Below the pieces are notes generated by a model, which was not told where the DNA came from, made no database searches, and was given only the letters and a program-made list of their open reading frames with translations. DNA of 30,918 bases, taken from Clostridia bacterium (GTDB lineage Bacteria > Bacillota_A > Clostridia > Oscillospirales > CAG-272). Positions 21,175 to 29,900 of this stretch are shown here, piece after piece. A program made the position numbers and the translations under genes. Each line of letters opens with the position of its first letter. The first letter of the stretch is position 1. The stretch spans positions 1-30,918 of the forward strand of contig JAFTDQ010000053.1 in assembly GCA_017454075.1 (NCBI GenBank), read 5' to 3'.

Positions 21175-21939
21175 ATGATACTCACGACAGACATCGGAAA
21201 TACGCATACCCGTTTCACCGTCTTCGACGGCGAAAAGATAAGCGACCGGCTCGTTCTTTCCACCGTTTCAAGGACGCCCGACGAAACGGCGATGCTCCTT
21301 TCGGCGGGTCTCGGGAAATACCCGATTGACGGCGCGGCGGCCTGCTCTGTCGTACCTCCGGTCACGGCAGGCGTGATCTCGGCCGTCAGAAGAGTATTTT
21401 CCTGCGACGTGATCCTCCTCGGGCGCGGGGTAAAGACCGGGCTTGATATAAGGACCGATTACCAGAGCGAGCTCGGCGCCGACATCGTAGCCGCGGCCGT
21501 CGGCGCGAGACGGAGATTTTCCCCTCCGTTTCTCGTCTTTGACCTCGGAACCGCGACGACAGCGTCGTTCGTCGACGAAAAGGACGTCCTTACCGGCGTT
21601 TCGATCATGCCCGGAGTCGGCATATCCGCCGAAGCGCTTTCGCTGAAATGCGCGGGGCTGTGCGCGACCGATCCTCTTTCGGAGCCGGATCCGCCGCTGC
21701 TCGGCAGGAACACCCCGGACGCCCTTTCGGGAGGGATACTTCACGGACACGCCGCGATGATAGACGGAATAACCGAAAGGATCTCGGAAGCGGTCGGGCA
21801 AAACGTTAAAACCGTTCTCTGCGGAGGATACGCGGAACGGATCTCCCGCCTTTGCAGACGGGAGCACAGCGTCTGCCCCGATCTCACGGCCGAGGGACTT
21901 AAAAGGATCCGGGAAATGAACCGCCCCGTGATCCGCTGA
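21175..21939 (+). CDS. coaX: Type III pantothenate kinase
   Basis: Encodes 254 residues, the usual length. It performs the first step of coenzyme A synthesis, phosphorylating pantothenate in the cytoplasm, and belongs to the ASKHA fold. The phosphate loop is TTDIGNTHTRF (Asp6). ELGADIVAAAVGA (99-111) carries the predicted catalytic Asp103; many family members have GADR there, this one has Ile. FDLGTATTASFVD (122-134) is the second phosphate-binding motif, followed by MPGVGISAEALSLKCAGL and the C-terminal GGYAERISRL. It stands first in a plus-strand run and is followed by an ECF S component, which supports pantothenate import and use together. Confidence 0.95.
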   Translation: MILTTDIGNTHTRFTVFDGEKISDRLVLSTVSRTPDETAMLLSAGLGKYPIDGAAACSVVPPVTAGVISAVRRVFSCDVILLGRGVKTGLDIRTDYQSELGADIVAAAVGARRRFSPPFLVFDLGTATTASFVDEKDVLTGVSIMPGVGISAEALSLKCAGLCATDPLSEPDPPLLGRNTPDALSGGILHGHAAMIDGITERISEAVGQNVKTVLCGGYAERISRLCRREHSVCPDLTAEGLKRIREMNRPVIR

Positions 21940-22050
21940 ACAAGGTGAGCCGGACACGCCGCCCTATCCGTTAAGGAGGGGCAGGCGAATAGTTCCGCCA
22001 CAAATATATTTTCGGACGCCGTATCTTACGAGCGGCAGTTAGGAGAAAAA

Positions 22051-22653
22051 ATGAATAACGAAAAAAGAAAAAATCTGACCCTTAAGATTGTCCTCGCGGC
22101 GATTTTTACGGCCATCGTCTTTGTCCTTCAGTTCTTTGTCGGGAGCAACATAAGACTCTTCGGGGTCTTCACGATCTCGGCGACTCTTATCCCGATCGTC
22201 GTGGGGGCTGCGCTCTGCGGCGACCTCGTCGGCGCGTGGCTCGGGCTCGTGTTCGGGTTCGTCGTTCTCATTTCGGGGGACGCCGCGCCGTTTCTCGCCT
22301 TCAATCCCGCGGCGACGGTCCTGACCGTCCTTATAAAAGGGGCCGCGGCCGGATTTGTCGCCGGGCTCATATTCCGGCTCCTTGAAAAGAAGAACCGGAC
22401 CCTCGCGGTCTTCGCCTCGGCGGTGGCCGCTCCGGTCGTCAACACCGGGATATTCCTCATCGCCTGCTTCCTGTTCTTCATGGAACCGGTCAGCGCCTGG
22501 GCAACCGGGGCGGGTTATTCAAACGCCGTCGCGTACGTGTTCATCGGAATGGCGGGGATAAACTTCATCGCTGAACTAGTATTCAACGTTGTGCTCTGCC
22601 CCGTTATCCTTCGCATCATCGACGCGGCGAGAAAAAGCATTTCCAAACAGTGA
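22051..22653 (+). CDS. ECF transporter S component, possibly for pantothenate
   Basis: Encodes 200 residues with about six hydrophobic segments (KIVLAAIFTAIVFVLQFFV; GVFTISATLIPIVVGAALCGDLVGAWLGLVFGFVVLI; AAGFVAGLIF; FASAVAAPVVNTGIFLIACFLFF; VFIGMAGINFIAELVFNVVLCPVIL). The first segment, with a helix starting just after a basic N-terminus, is typical of the S components of energy-coupling factor transporters, which bind a vitamin and dock onto a shared EcfA/EcfT module encoded elsewhere. Its position directly after coaX suggests pantothenate. TTAGGAG precedes the ATG. The 110 bp between coaX and this gene contain no riboswitch I can recognise. Confidence 0.85.
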   Translation: MNNEKRKNLTLKIVLAAIFTAIVFVLQFFVGSNIRLFGVFTISATLIPIVVGAALCGDLVGAWLGLVFGFVVLISGDAAPFLAFNPAATVLTVLIKGAAAGFVAGLIFRLLEKKNRTLAVFASAVAAPVVNTGIFLIACFLFFMEPVSAWATGAGYSNAVAYVFIGMAGINFIAELVFNVVLCPVILRIIDAARKSISKQ

Positions 22654-22655
22654 TC

Positions 22656-23708
22656 ATGTCAGCAGAAAACAGAAAGAGAAAAAAGAAAAACAGTTCATCG
22701 GGGAGCATGCGCCTGAAATACGTCGCGCTCGCGCTCAGCTTACTCATTCTCACGCTTCTTATCGCCAAATGCGCCGTCGTGAACAGGTCGAAAACTCCCG
22801 GTCCCGACGTAGGATCGTCAGGCACGGAGAGCTTGCCCGTGACGACGGACGCGCCTTACGTCCCGCCGGATTTTTCCGCGCTCTGTGAAAGCGTTTCCCC
22901 GCGGATCGTCAGCCCCACGTTTTTCGTTTACGATCTTGAAGCCGGAGAGTTCATCTACCGCAAAGGAACCGACAGAACGCTCCTTCCGGCGTCGATAACC
23001 TGCGTCTGGACGGCGCTCTACGCTCTTACGGTCATCGACCGCGACGAGGTGATAACAGTCACCGAGGAGGCGCTCTCCGTCGTTCCGTCGGGAACCGTCA
23101 AGGCGAACATCTACAAAGGTCAGCAGCTTAAAATGTCGATGCTCGTCGAAGGCATGATCGTCGCATCCGGATGCGACTGCGCCTACGTTGTCGCCGTCGA
23201 GGCGGGACGGAGGATCTCGCTCGACAGCGGATCGGAGCTCAGCCCGGAGGACGCAGTCAGCAGATTCATGATGGGACTGAACGACTGGGCACGCAGGGCG
23301 GGATGCCAGGGGACGGTCCTTTCCGAGCCTTACGGCATTTCGACGACCGATCACTATACTACGGCAAACGACCTCGCGCTTATCGCCGACTACGCCCTGA
23401 AAAGCCCCGCCGTCGCAAACTGCGTCGGGATATACTCCGAAAGGGTGCGTTATCACAGCGGACAGAGCACGACGTGGACAAACAAGAATCAGATCCTCAA
23501 CGAATCGAGCGAGTATTATTCCCCGCTCGCGACGGGAATAAAGACCGGAACGATAGCCGGTCAGAACAATCTCCTCGCGTCGTTCTCGCTTGCCGCCGGA
23601 GAGAGATCCCGCTTCGTTATCGGCGCCTTCGGCGCTTCCGAGTCATCGGCGCGGTTTGCCGACGCGAAACTGATCATCGACACCTTGTCGTCTTCTCTTA
23701 CAAACTGA
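22656..23708 (+). CDS. Peptidase S11 (D-Ala-D-Ala carboxypeptidase)-like protein with altered active site
   Basis: Encodes 350 residues from the ATG at 22656; the GTG at 22650 overlapping the previous stop is an alternative. An N-terminal basic stretch and transmembrane helix (about 20-38) anchor it, and a Ser/Thr/Pro spacer leads to the penicillin-binding fold. The expected SxxK motif reads LLPASITCVWTAL (Ser113, Cys116 in place of Lys). The SxN motif reads ASGCDCAYVVAVEAG (Ser171, Cys173 in place of Asn, and Cys175 in place of the usual Ala). KTG is intact (GIKTGTIAGQNN, Lys296). The rest of the fold is well preserved (YDLEAGEFIYRKGTDRTLLPAS, EPYGISTTDHYTTANDLALIADYAL). With the general base lysine missing, ordinary acyl-serine peptidase activity is doubtful. 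It may be a pseudoenzyme or use new thiol or metal chemistry. Confidence 0.88.
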   Translation: MSAENRKRKKKNSSSGSMRLKYVALALSLLILTLLIAKCAVVNRSKTPGPDVGSSGTESLPVTTDAPYVPPDFSALCESVSPRIVSPTFFVYDLEAGEFIYRKGTDRTLLPASITCVWTALYALTVIDRDEVITVTEEALSVVPSGTVKANIYKGQQLKMSMLVEGMIVASGCDCAYVVAVEAGRRISLDSGSELSPEDAVSRFMMGLNDWARRAGCQGTVLSEPYGISTTDHYTTANDLALIADYALKSPAVANCVGIYSERVRYHSGQSTTWTNKNQILNESSEYYSPLATGIKTGTIAGQNNLLASFSLAAGERSRFVIGAFGASESSARFADAKLIIDTLSSSLTN

Positions 23709-23730
23709 CGCTTCCCCGGAGGAAAATCAC

Positions 23731-25323
23731 ATGAAGCTGAATTACAAGCGCACGATATTCGTCGGATTCGCTTTCTTTCTGATATGCCTGTTCTGGCAGG
23801 CGTACGACAACATCATCCCGCTTATTCTCACGAACAAGTTCGGAATGTCGCAGATGTGGTCCGGCGTCATCATGGCGCTCGACAACGTTTTCGCACTGTT
23901 CATGCTCCCGTTTTTCGGCGCGTTATCGGACAGATGCGCCTCGAAACGCGGCAAAAGGACGCCTTTTATCGCCGTCGGGACAATCGTCGCGGCCGTGCTT
24001 TTCGTCGGTATTTCGGTGATCGACGGAATGCAGCTGACAAAGCTGAAGGACGTCACCCCGGATAAATACGAAAGCTCGCTCTCTGTGATCTACGACGCAA
24101 ACCCCGTCATATCGGTCCCCGAAACGGGAAAAGCCGACGGTATGTCGGTCGGCGAAGCGATAAAGGACGTTTTCTCAAGCGGTGCGAAAAAGAATCTCGG
24201 CGAACTCATCTCGCGCGAGGATTTCCTCTCGATCAGAATGTACGGCGAGGACGGCAAAACCGTCACTCAGGGTTATACGGACTACGTAGTCCCGGCGCGG
24301 AACGCCTTCGCGTGGCAGAGAACGTCAGAATCACCCGCCACGCTGATATTCTTCATCCTTCTGCTGCTCTGCCTGCTCGTTGCGATGGGAGTGTTCCGCT
24401 CGCCCGCCGTCGCGCTTATGCCTGACGTGACGCCCAAGCCCCTCCGTTCGAAGGGCAACGCGATTATAAATCTGATGGGCGCCCTCGGAGGCATCATAGT
24501 GCTTCTTCTCGGAATGGTATTCAAGACCGGCTCGACCGAAAACGCGCTGATGGACTACAAACTGTTCTTCGGTATTTGCGCGGGGATAATGCTCGCCGCG
24601 CTCGCCGTTTTCCTTATCACTGTAAAAGAGCCGAAATGGGCCGCCGAGGCGGAAGCCGTCAACTCGGAGCTCGATGCCGGAGGGGAAAGCGGCGAGGGAA
24701 CGCGCAGTCTCACCCCCGGCGAAAAGCGGTCCCTCATCTTCATCCTGCTCTCGGTCGCTCTCTGGTTCATGGGATATAACGCCGTGACGAGCAAATATTC
24801 GGTCTACGCGGGGGCGATACTCGACAAGGACTACAACCTTACGCTTATGATAGCCCAGGCGGCGGCGATTATCAGTTACATCCCGATAGGGATGGTTTCG
24901 TCGAAACTCGGGCGCAAAAAAGTGATCCTCGGCGGGGTCGTTATGCTCACCGCGGCGTTCCTTGTCAGCTGTTTCATAAGAGCGACGACGCCGATGATAC
25001 TCATAAACGCGATGTTCATCATAGCCGGGATCGGCTGGGCGTCGATCAACGTCAACTCTTATCCGATGGTGGTCGAGCTCGCAAAGGGCAGCAACGTCGG
25101 CCGCTATACCGGATACTATTATACGGCCAGCATGGCGGCGCAGGTCGTCACGCCCGTCCTCTCGGGAGTGCTCCTCGACGTCAGACTCACGTTCCTGTTC
25201 CCGTACGGGACGGTATTTGTTGCGCTTGCCTTCATCACGATGCTTTTCGTGAAACACGGGGATTCCAAACCGCCGAAAAAGACGGGTGCTGACGTGCTCG
25301 AGCACATCGACTCCGGCGACTGA
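23731..25323 (+). CDS. MFS transporter, SLC45-like/sugar-porter-like
   Basis: Encodes 530 residues with about twelve hydrophobic segments. The first half has the MFS cytoplasmic loop motif GALSDRCASKRGKRTPFI after helix 2, and RSPAVALMPDVTPKPLRSKGNAIINLMGALGG, a feature of the SLC45 and GPH-like sugar-cation symporters. The second half repeats the loop as SSKLGRKKVILGG. A hydrophilic insert of about 100 residues (about 105-200) lies between two early helices and should face outside. It is probably a proton-coupled importer of a sugar or glycoside; the substrate is not known. GGAGG lies before the ATG, 22 bp after the peptidase gene. It shares the strand with coaX. Confidence 0.88.
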   Translation: MKLNYKRTIFVGFAFFLICLFWQAYDNIIPLILTNKFGMSQMWSGVIMALDNVFALFMLPFFGALSDRCASKRGKRTPFIAVGTIVAAVLFVGISVIDGMQLTKLKDVTPDKYESSLSVIYDANPVISVPETGKADGMSVGEAIKDVFSSGAKKNLGELISREDFLSIRMYGEDGKTVTQGYTDYVVPARNAFAWQRTSESPATLIFFILLLLCLLVAMGVFRSPAVALMPDVTPKPLRSKGNAIINLMGALGGIIVLLLGMVFKTGSTENALMDYKLFFGICAGIMLAALAVFLITVKEPKWAAEAEAVNSELDAGGESGEGTRSLTPGEKRSLIFILLSVALWFMGYNAVTSKYSVYAGAILDKDYNLTLMIAQAAAIISYIPIGMVSSKLGRKKVILGGVVMLTAAFLVSCFIRATTPMILINAMFIIAGIGWASINVNSYPMVVELAKGSNVGRYTGYYYTASMAAQVVTPVLSGVLLDVRLTFLFPYGTVFVALAFITMLFVKHGDSKPPKKTGADVLEHIDSGD

Positions 25324-25334
25324 ATAAAAACCTT

Positions 25335-25362
25335 ACGGCAAACGGCGCCTGCCGTTTGCCGT
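25335..25362 (+). terminator. 12-bp stem hairpin after the MFS gene
   Basis: acggcaaacggc (25335-25346) and gccgtttgccgt (25351-25362) with a GCCT loop. The plus-strand tail is TTGAATAAG with no proper T-tract, and mnmA starts 20 bp later, so it may be a partial terminator or an mRNA stabilising hairpin. Confidence 0.5.
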
Positions 25363-25382
25363 TTGAATAAGAAAAAACTGTA

Positions 25383-26459
25383 ATGGAAAAAAGAAAAAAC
25401 GCCCTCATCGCGATGAGCGGCGGCGTGGACAGCTCCGCAGCCGCCCTTATCATGAAAGAAAAGGGCTTCAACTGCGAAGGGGCGACGATGCTCCTCTTCC
25501 GCAACGCCGACATAGGCAGAGAGGATCTCCGCACCTGCTGTTCTCAGAAGGACGTGGACGACGCGGCCTCGGTCGCCTTTTCTATGGATATGCCCTACCG
25601 GGTGCTCGACTTCACCGAAGAGTTCCGGAAATACGTCATTGACAATTTTGCCGAGGCTTACGAATCCGGCCTCACGCCGAACCCCTGTATCGAATGCAAC
25701 AAGCGGATGAAATTTGACCTGCTTCTCGAATACGCGCTCGACAACGGATTCGATTATCTCGTCACGGGGCATTACGCGAGGATCGCGCGCCGTGAAGACG
25801 GCCGCTACGTGCTGAAAAAAGCGCTCGACCCCGGCAAGGATCAGAGCTACGTCCTCTACGGTCTCACTCAGGAGCAGCTCGCGCACGTCATGTTCCCGCT
25901 CGGGGACCTCACAAAAGAAAGCGTCCGGCGGCTCGCCTCGGAACACGGTTTCGTGAACTCGAACAAACCGGACAGCCAGGATATATGCTTCGTCCCCGGA
26001 GGGGACTACGGAGCTTTCCTCGAATCGTATACCGGTAAAAAATATCCCCCGGGCGAATACCTCGACGCCGACGGGCGGGTCGTGGGGCGGCACGAAGGCG
26101 CCGTGAGATATACGATAGGACAGCGAAAGGGTCTCCGGCTCGCGCTTGGCAGACCGGTCTACGTCTGCGCAAAGGATATGACGAAAAACACCGTCACGGT
26201 TGGGGACGAGAAACTTCTGTTCTCGGACACGCTCACCGCGCGCGACGTGAACTGGGTCTCGGTGCCCGGGGAGACCGAGCCGTTCAGATGTTCCGCCAAA
26301 GCCCGTTACCGGCAGAAAGACCGGCCCGGGACGGCGTATCCCCTCGGCGGGCGACGTTTAAAGTTCGTCTTTGACGAGCCGCAGAGAGCGATCACCCCGG
26401 GACAGTCCGTCGTTCTGTACGACGGCGACGTTGTTCTCGCCGGCGGGATAATCGAATAA
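25383..26459 (+). CDS. mnmA: tRNA 2-thiouridine(34) synthase MnmA
   Basis: Encodes 358 residues, the usual length. It activates U34 of Lys, Glu and Gln tRNAs with ATP and adds sulfur in the cytoplasm. The N-terminal PP-loop is AMSGGVDSSAAAL (10-22). NPCIECNKRMKFD holds the catalytic Cys102, and DSQDICFVPGGDYG carries Cys202, which completes the active-site pair. The HGF...DSQDICF and YTIGQRKGL motifs of the central domain and the C-terminal beta-barrel (AKARYRQ ... FDEPQRAITPGQSVVLYDGDVVLAGGII) are all present. The ribosome binding site is weak. The terminator at 26470-26495 follows directly. Confidence 0.96.
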   Translation: MEKRKNALIAMSGGVDSSAAALIMKEKGFNCEGATMLLFRNADIGREDLRTCCSQKDVDDAASVAFSMDMPYRVLDFTEEFRKYVIDNFAEAYESGLTPNPCIECNKRMKFDLLLEYALDNGFDYLVTGHYARIARREDGRYVLKKALDPGKDQSYVLYGLTQEQLAHVMFPLGDLTKESVRRLASEHGFVNSNKPDSQDICFVPGGDYGAFLESYTGKKYPPGEYLDADGRVVGRHEGAVRYTIGQRKGLRLALGRPVYVCAKDMTKNTVTVGDEKLLFSDTLTARDVNWVSVPGETEPFRCSAKARYRQKDRPGTAYPLGGRRLKFVFDEPQRAITPGQSVVLYDGDVVLAGGIIE

Positions 26460-26469
26460 CGGGAAAATC

Positions 26470-26495
26470 AAAGGACGGGAAAACCCCGTCCTTTT
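26470..26495 (+). terminator. Terminator after mnmA
   Basis: aaaggacggg (26470-26479) pairs with cccgtccttt (26485-26494) around a 5-nt loop, ending in TTTT. It is symmetrical enough to act also for the converging minus-strand genes. Confidence 0.75.
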
Positions 26496-26512
26496 GAGTT
26501 GATGAAAGCCTT

Positions 26513-26593
26513 TTACACCCGGTTTGCCTGAACGGTTATGTATATAAGTTCACCGTTACTGTCTTGGCAAGTAAAAATATAAACAGGTTGCAT
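26513..26593 (-). pseudogene. 26-residue reading frame, possible gene remnant
   Basis: A short minus-strand frame, MQPVYIFTCQDSN followed by GELIYITVQANRV, with AGAGGA 12 bp upstream. The residues upstream of the ATG in the same frame stay open for another 17 codons. Alternating hydrophobic strands look like the C-terminal end of a larger protein whose first part has been lost. Could equally be a tiny gene. Lies 28 bp after the 26622-26990 gene. Confidence 0.3.
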
Positions 26594-26621
26594 TACCGTA
26601 TTGTTTCCTCTGTCGTGAAGT

Positions 26622-26990
26622 TTAATCAACGGTTTCAATATTGAATGCTACCCATGAAATCATTTCGCCTGTAAAGTTCTCTTCGTTTTCGGCTGGGTTC
26701 ATCGCAACACGCAGTTTACTTCCGGACTTCAGATCCCATTCAGCAATCAGTACACCTGACCCAACGTCACGCTGAGGCTTCCCGATAATTTCAACAATTT
26801 CTTCAAGCGTCATTCCGTTCTTTATCTGTTGTATTTTTTCGTCCGACACACCTCCGTTGTGCGCTGGCTCAAACCAAGTTTCCGGTTCGTTTTTATTGAA
26901 AGAACCGGTCATATAACAAACGAGCATTATCAATCCTCCAAGCACGCAAACCGCAACAGAAATAAAGACAAATAGTACAGACTTTTTCAT
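26622..26990 (-). CDS. Small membrane-anchored protein with BamE/BLIP-like module
   Basis: Encodes 122 residues. An N-terminal transmembrane helix (about 5-30, VLFVFISVAVCVLGGLIMLVCYM) is followed by an extracellular domain. Its core, IQQIKNGMTLEEIVEIIGKPQRDVGSGVLIAEWDLKSGSKLRV, has the G-M-[ST]..[EQ]V..I.G.P pattern of BamE/SmpA or BLIP-like small alpha/beta domains. The start ATG overlaps the stop of the large upstream gene (ATGA), so they are translationally coupled. The last 65 residues of that large protein contain the same module (VGMPYESVVNIIGSSGYDVGSGTVIQQY), so the two arose by duplication. The gene is AT-richer than the rest of the window. A binding, inhibitory or anchoring role toward the large protein is possible but not shown. 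Confidence 0.8.
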   Translation of the reverse strand: MKKSVLFVFISVAVCVLGGLIMLVCYMTGSFNKNEPETWFEPAHNGGVSDEKIQQIKNGMTLEEIVEIIGKPQRDVGSGVLIAEWDLKSGSKLRVAMNPAENEENFTGEMISWVAFNIETVD

Positions 26991-29900
26991 TTCGAAATCC
27001 CTTCTTTAATAATGGCTGAGACAGTAAACTCTCCTTCAGAGCGTGTATATAAAAACGTATACATGTTTTCATTTGACATATACTGCTGAATAACTGTACC
27101 GCTTCCAACATCATAACCACTTGAACCAATAATGTTTACCACAGACTCATAAGGCATCCCAACTTTAATCAATGAAACCAAACTATCGTCAATGGCAATG
27201 CATGTTTGCATACTTTTTTCATCAATAAGACTTTCTGATTTTGACGAAACATATAAGTTGTTCCAAGGACATACAGCGTAATAGCCAACAAAAGTGGTAT
27301 AATCTCCCCTGTTGGCGAGTTGAGGATCAATAATCAAGTTGCCTGAATTATCAGTCCTTTTAACGGGCGTTGTTCCCTGTTTGTGAGACCACAATCCATC
27401 TGCATCTTGTCGATACCAGTGGTAATCGACATCTGAGACTACGAGGGCCACCTTGTATGTTCCTGCAGGACATATTTCGTATCTTCCAATGGGGGTAAAA
27501 GAAACAGAAGCGTCATTTACAGAGTTGTACTTATTGAAATCTTGCAATACCGATGATACTATTATGCTTGCCGGTGATTGATATCCTTCTGGGATTGCGC
27601 TACCAGTTCCTCGATGTATGTTATAGTATTGTCCTGGCTGTTGTTTATACCAAATGACGTTCCCAGTAGGCTCATATACCTGATTATTAATTGCGTATGC
27701 ATAACAGTTATTATTTGATGATGGTATTCCGGACCAATCGTTCGAATTGTATGCAATTTCATATCCGTTTGTTGGTAGCAATCGGATACAATCCCACTCA
27801 TCCCTGTAATTGGAATCATTGGAGTACGTTTCCTGAACAAGGATACAACCGTTCGGAAAGAGACCGAGCAAATTCGGTTTCACGGCAAGAGCCATCGACG
27901 ACGCAGATTTCGGGACAAATTTGAACGCACCGGAGGATGTGGGTTCTATCTTCCATTTCATACTGTTCGTAATGCTTCCCATGCGCAGAACAATGTCAGC
28001 CCCCGATGAAGTGCTGTCGCTGTCGACTCCGAGGTAATACGTCGTTCCGGATGAATTGGCGGAATGGATCACGTAGTATCCGGTTTCAAGCAGTTCGAAT
28101 ATCCAGCGCTCAGTTTCCTCGCCGTGGAAATCCCACTGATTGAGATTTGTCCCGGCTGCCATAACTCGGTCTTCAATGTCTGCGTATCTCGAGGATTGCC
28201 TGTTTTTCAGGAAAAAAGTTCCTTCCTCGAACGGAACGACGTGAAGAGTATACTGGGCGGTGTAACTGACGTTATGCATATATCTTGTTGCGGTAATGGT
28301 TGCCGTTCCGACAGAGACGCCCGTTACTTTGCCGTCTGAGTCCACCGTTGCCACCGACGTGTTGGACGACGACCAGGTCACGTTCTGGTTATTGTAATCA
28401 TCGACCCACACGGCGACCGCATATCCGAGATCAGCCATTGTCCGGCTTTGCCCAACGACGACCGATCTCTCGGTGTCCGTTGTCGAATACCCCGTCGATC
28501 TGTTGTAGAGCGCTACCCCGTGCGCAACGGTCGTCATCTTGTTTAACGTCCATCTGGCAACGTCCGCGTTCGGTATAGGAGACTGATTATATAAACTGCC
28601 GGCATAATACGTCAGCGCGTAGTCATCGTACGTTATTTTGTATCCGTTTCCGTCCCACTTTATCTGCCAGGAATAATCGGAGTTCACGTCGGGCGTCGCC
28701 GGACCGGCGTTTCCAAGTTTGACGGACGTTCCTTCATGAGCCATGCCCATGTCGGATTTGTAATAGGGGCGTATGACGTAATTTATGCCGCTTATATGCT
28801 GGATCTTCCATTGCTGAACGGATTGAGCGTACAACCCGGATGCCGACTGAATAAAGTCATCTGCCGTTACGGGAGTGCCAGATAAAATACACCCGTCGGT
28901 GCCGAGATACTTCTGCGCTCCGGCGTTTTTTATCGTATATATGCCGTTGTCTATAATGACATTGACGGTACAATACGATGTTTTAGTCTGACCGAGCGCG
29001 TCGGCGACGATCGCGCGCACCCTTGCGGACCCGGCTCTCACGGCGGTAACAAGCCCCGAGCTGCTTACCGTGGCAACGCTGGTATTAAAAGAATACCACG
29101 CGACCGTTTCGCCGGCGGCAAGGTCCTGAATATTCAGCTGATAGGTTATCCCTTCGCCGATCGTAACCGTGCCGGTCGATATCGTGCCCGGCAATCCGTT
29201 GGCAAGCCCGGGTTCTTCCGATTCGCACTGATTCAGGCTTGAATCATAAATATACCACTTCTGGTAGCTGCTTCCGGTGTAGGTGGATAGGAATATGTTT
29301 CCGGCGGACGTTGAGGTCGTCCCGGAAGACGTGCCGTCGCTGTCGCCGTACGCGGTGAGGGCGAGCGACATATCCGTTCTCGGTACTATCTTGAACTGAT
29401 ACAAACCGAGTCCGATTATGAACCAGTGCTGGGCGAGGCTGTCCGTCGGATTGTATATCTGAACGTTGCTCGTGTCGGAAACGTATCCGTTCAGCTTGTA
29501 AACGTCAAGAACTCTATTCGTGCCGTTAGATGAGCACATGGCGCGCAGATAGTATCCGCCCGTTGATGAAACGTAATCGAGCTTGAACTTCTGAGCGTTC
29601 GTCAGGCTGTTCACCGAAACCGATTTCTGGTAAACGTTCGTGTCGTTAGCGTTCGTACCATTGTGTACGTTCATGAACGACTGACTGCCGACGTTTCTGA
29701 AAGCGTAAACGCTCCCGGTTGAAAGCGACGACGGCAGAGAATATCCATACGTGACGGTCATCACGGGACGTTTTGACGCCGTATTGTTGTCGATGGAGCA
29801 GAAAACGTTGTAGTCCGGGTTGACGTTCGTTTCGTCTGCGTAGCGGATCATATATCCGTAGTTGTTCGACGAGCTCCCGGGCAGATACAGAGATATGACG

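Noticed and set aside
21940..22050. Riboswitch before the ECF S component
   Set aside because: The gap has weak pairing, but no conserved core of known vitamin riboswitches could be recognised.
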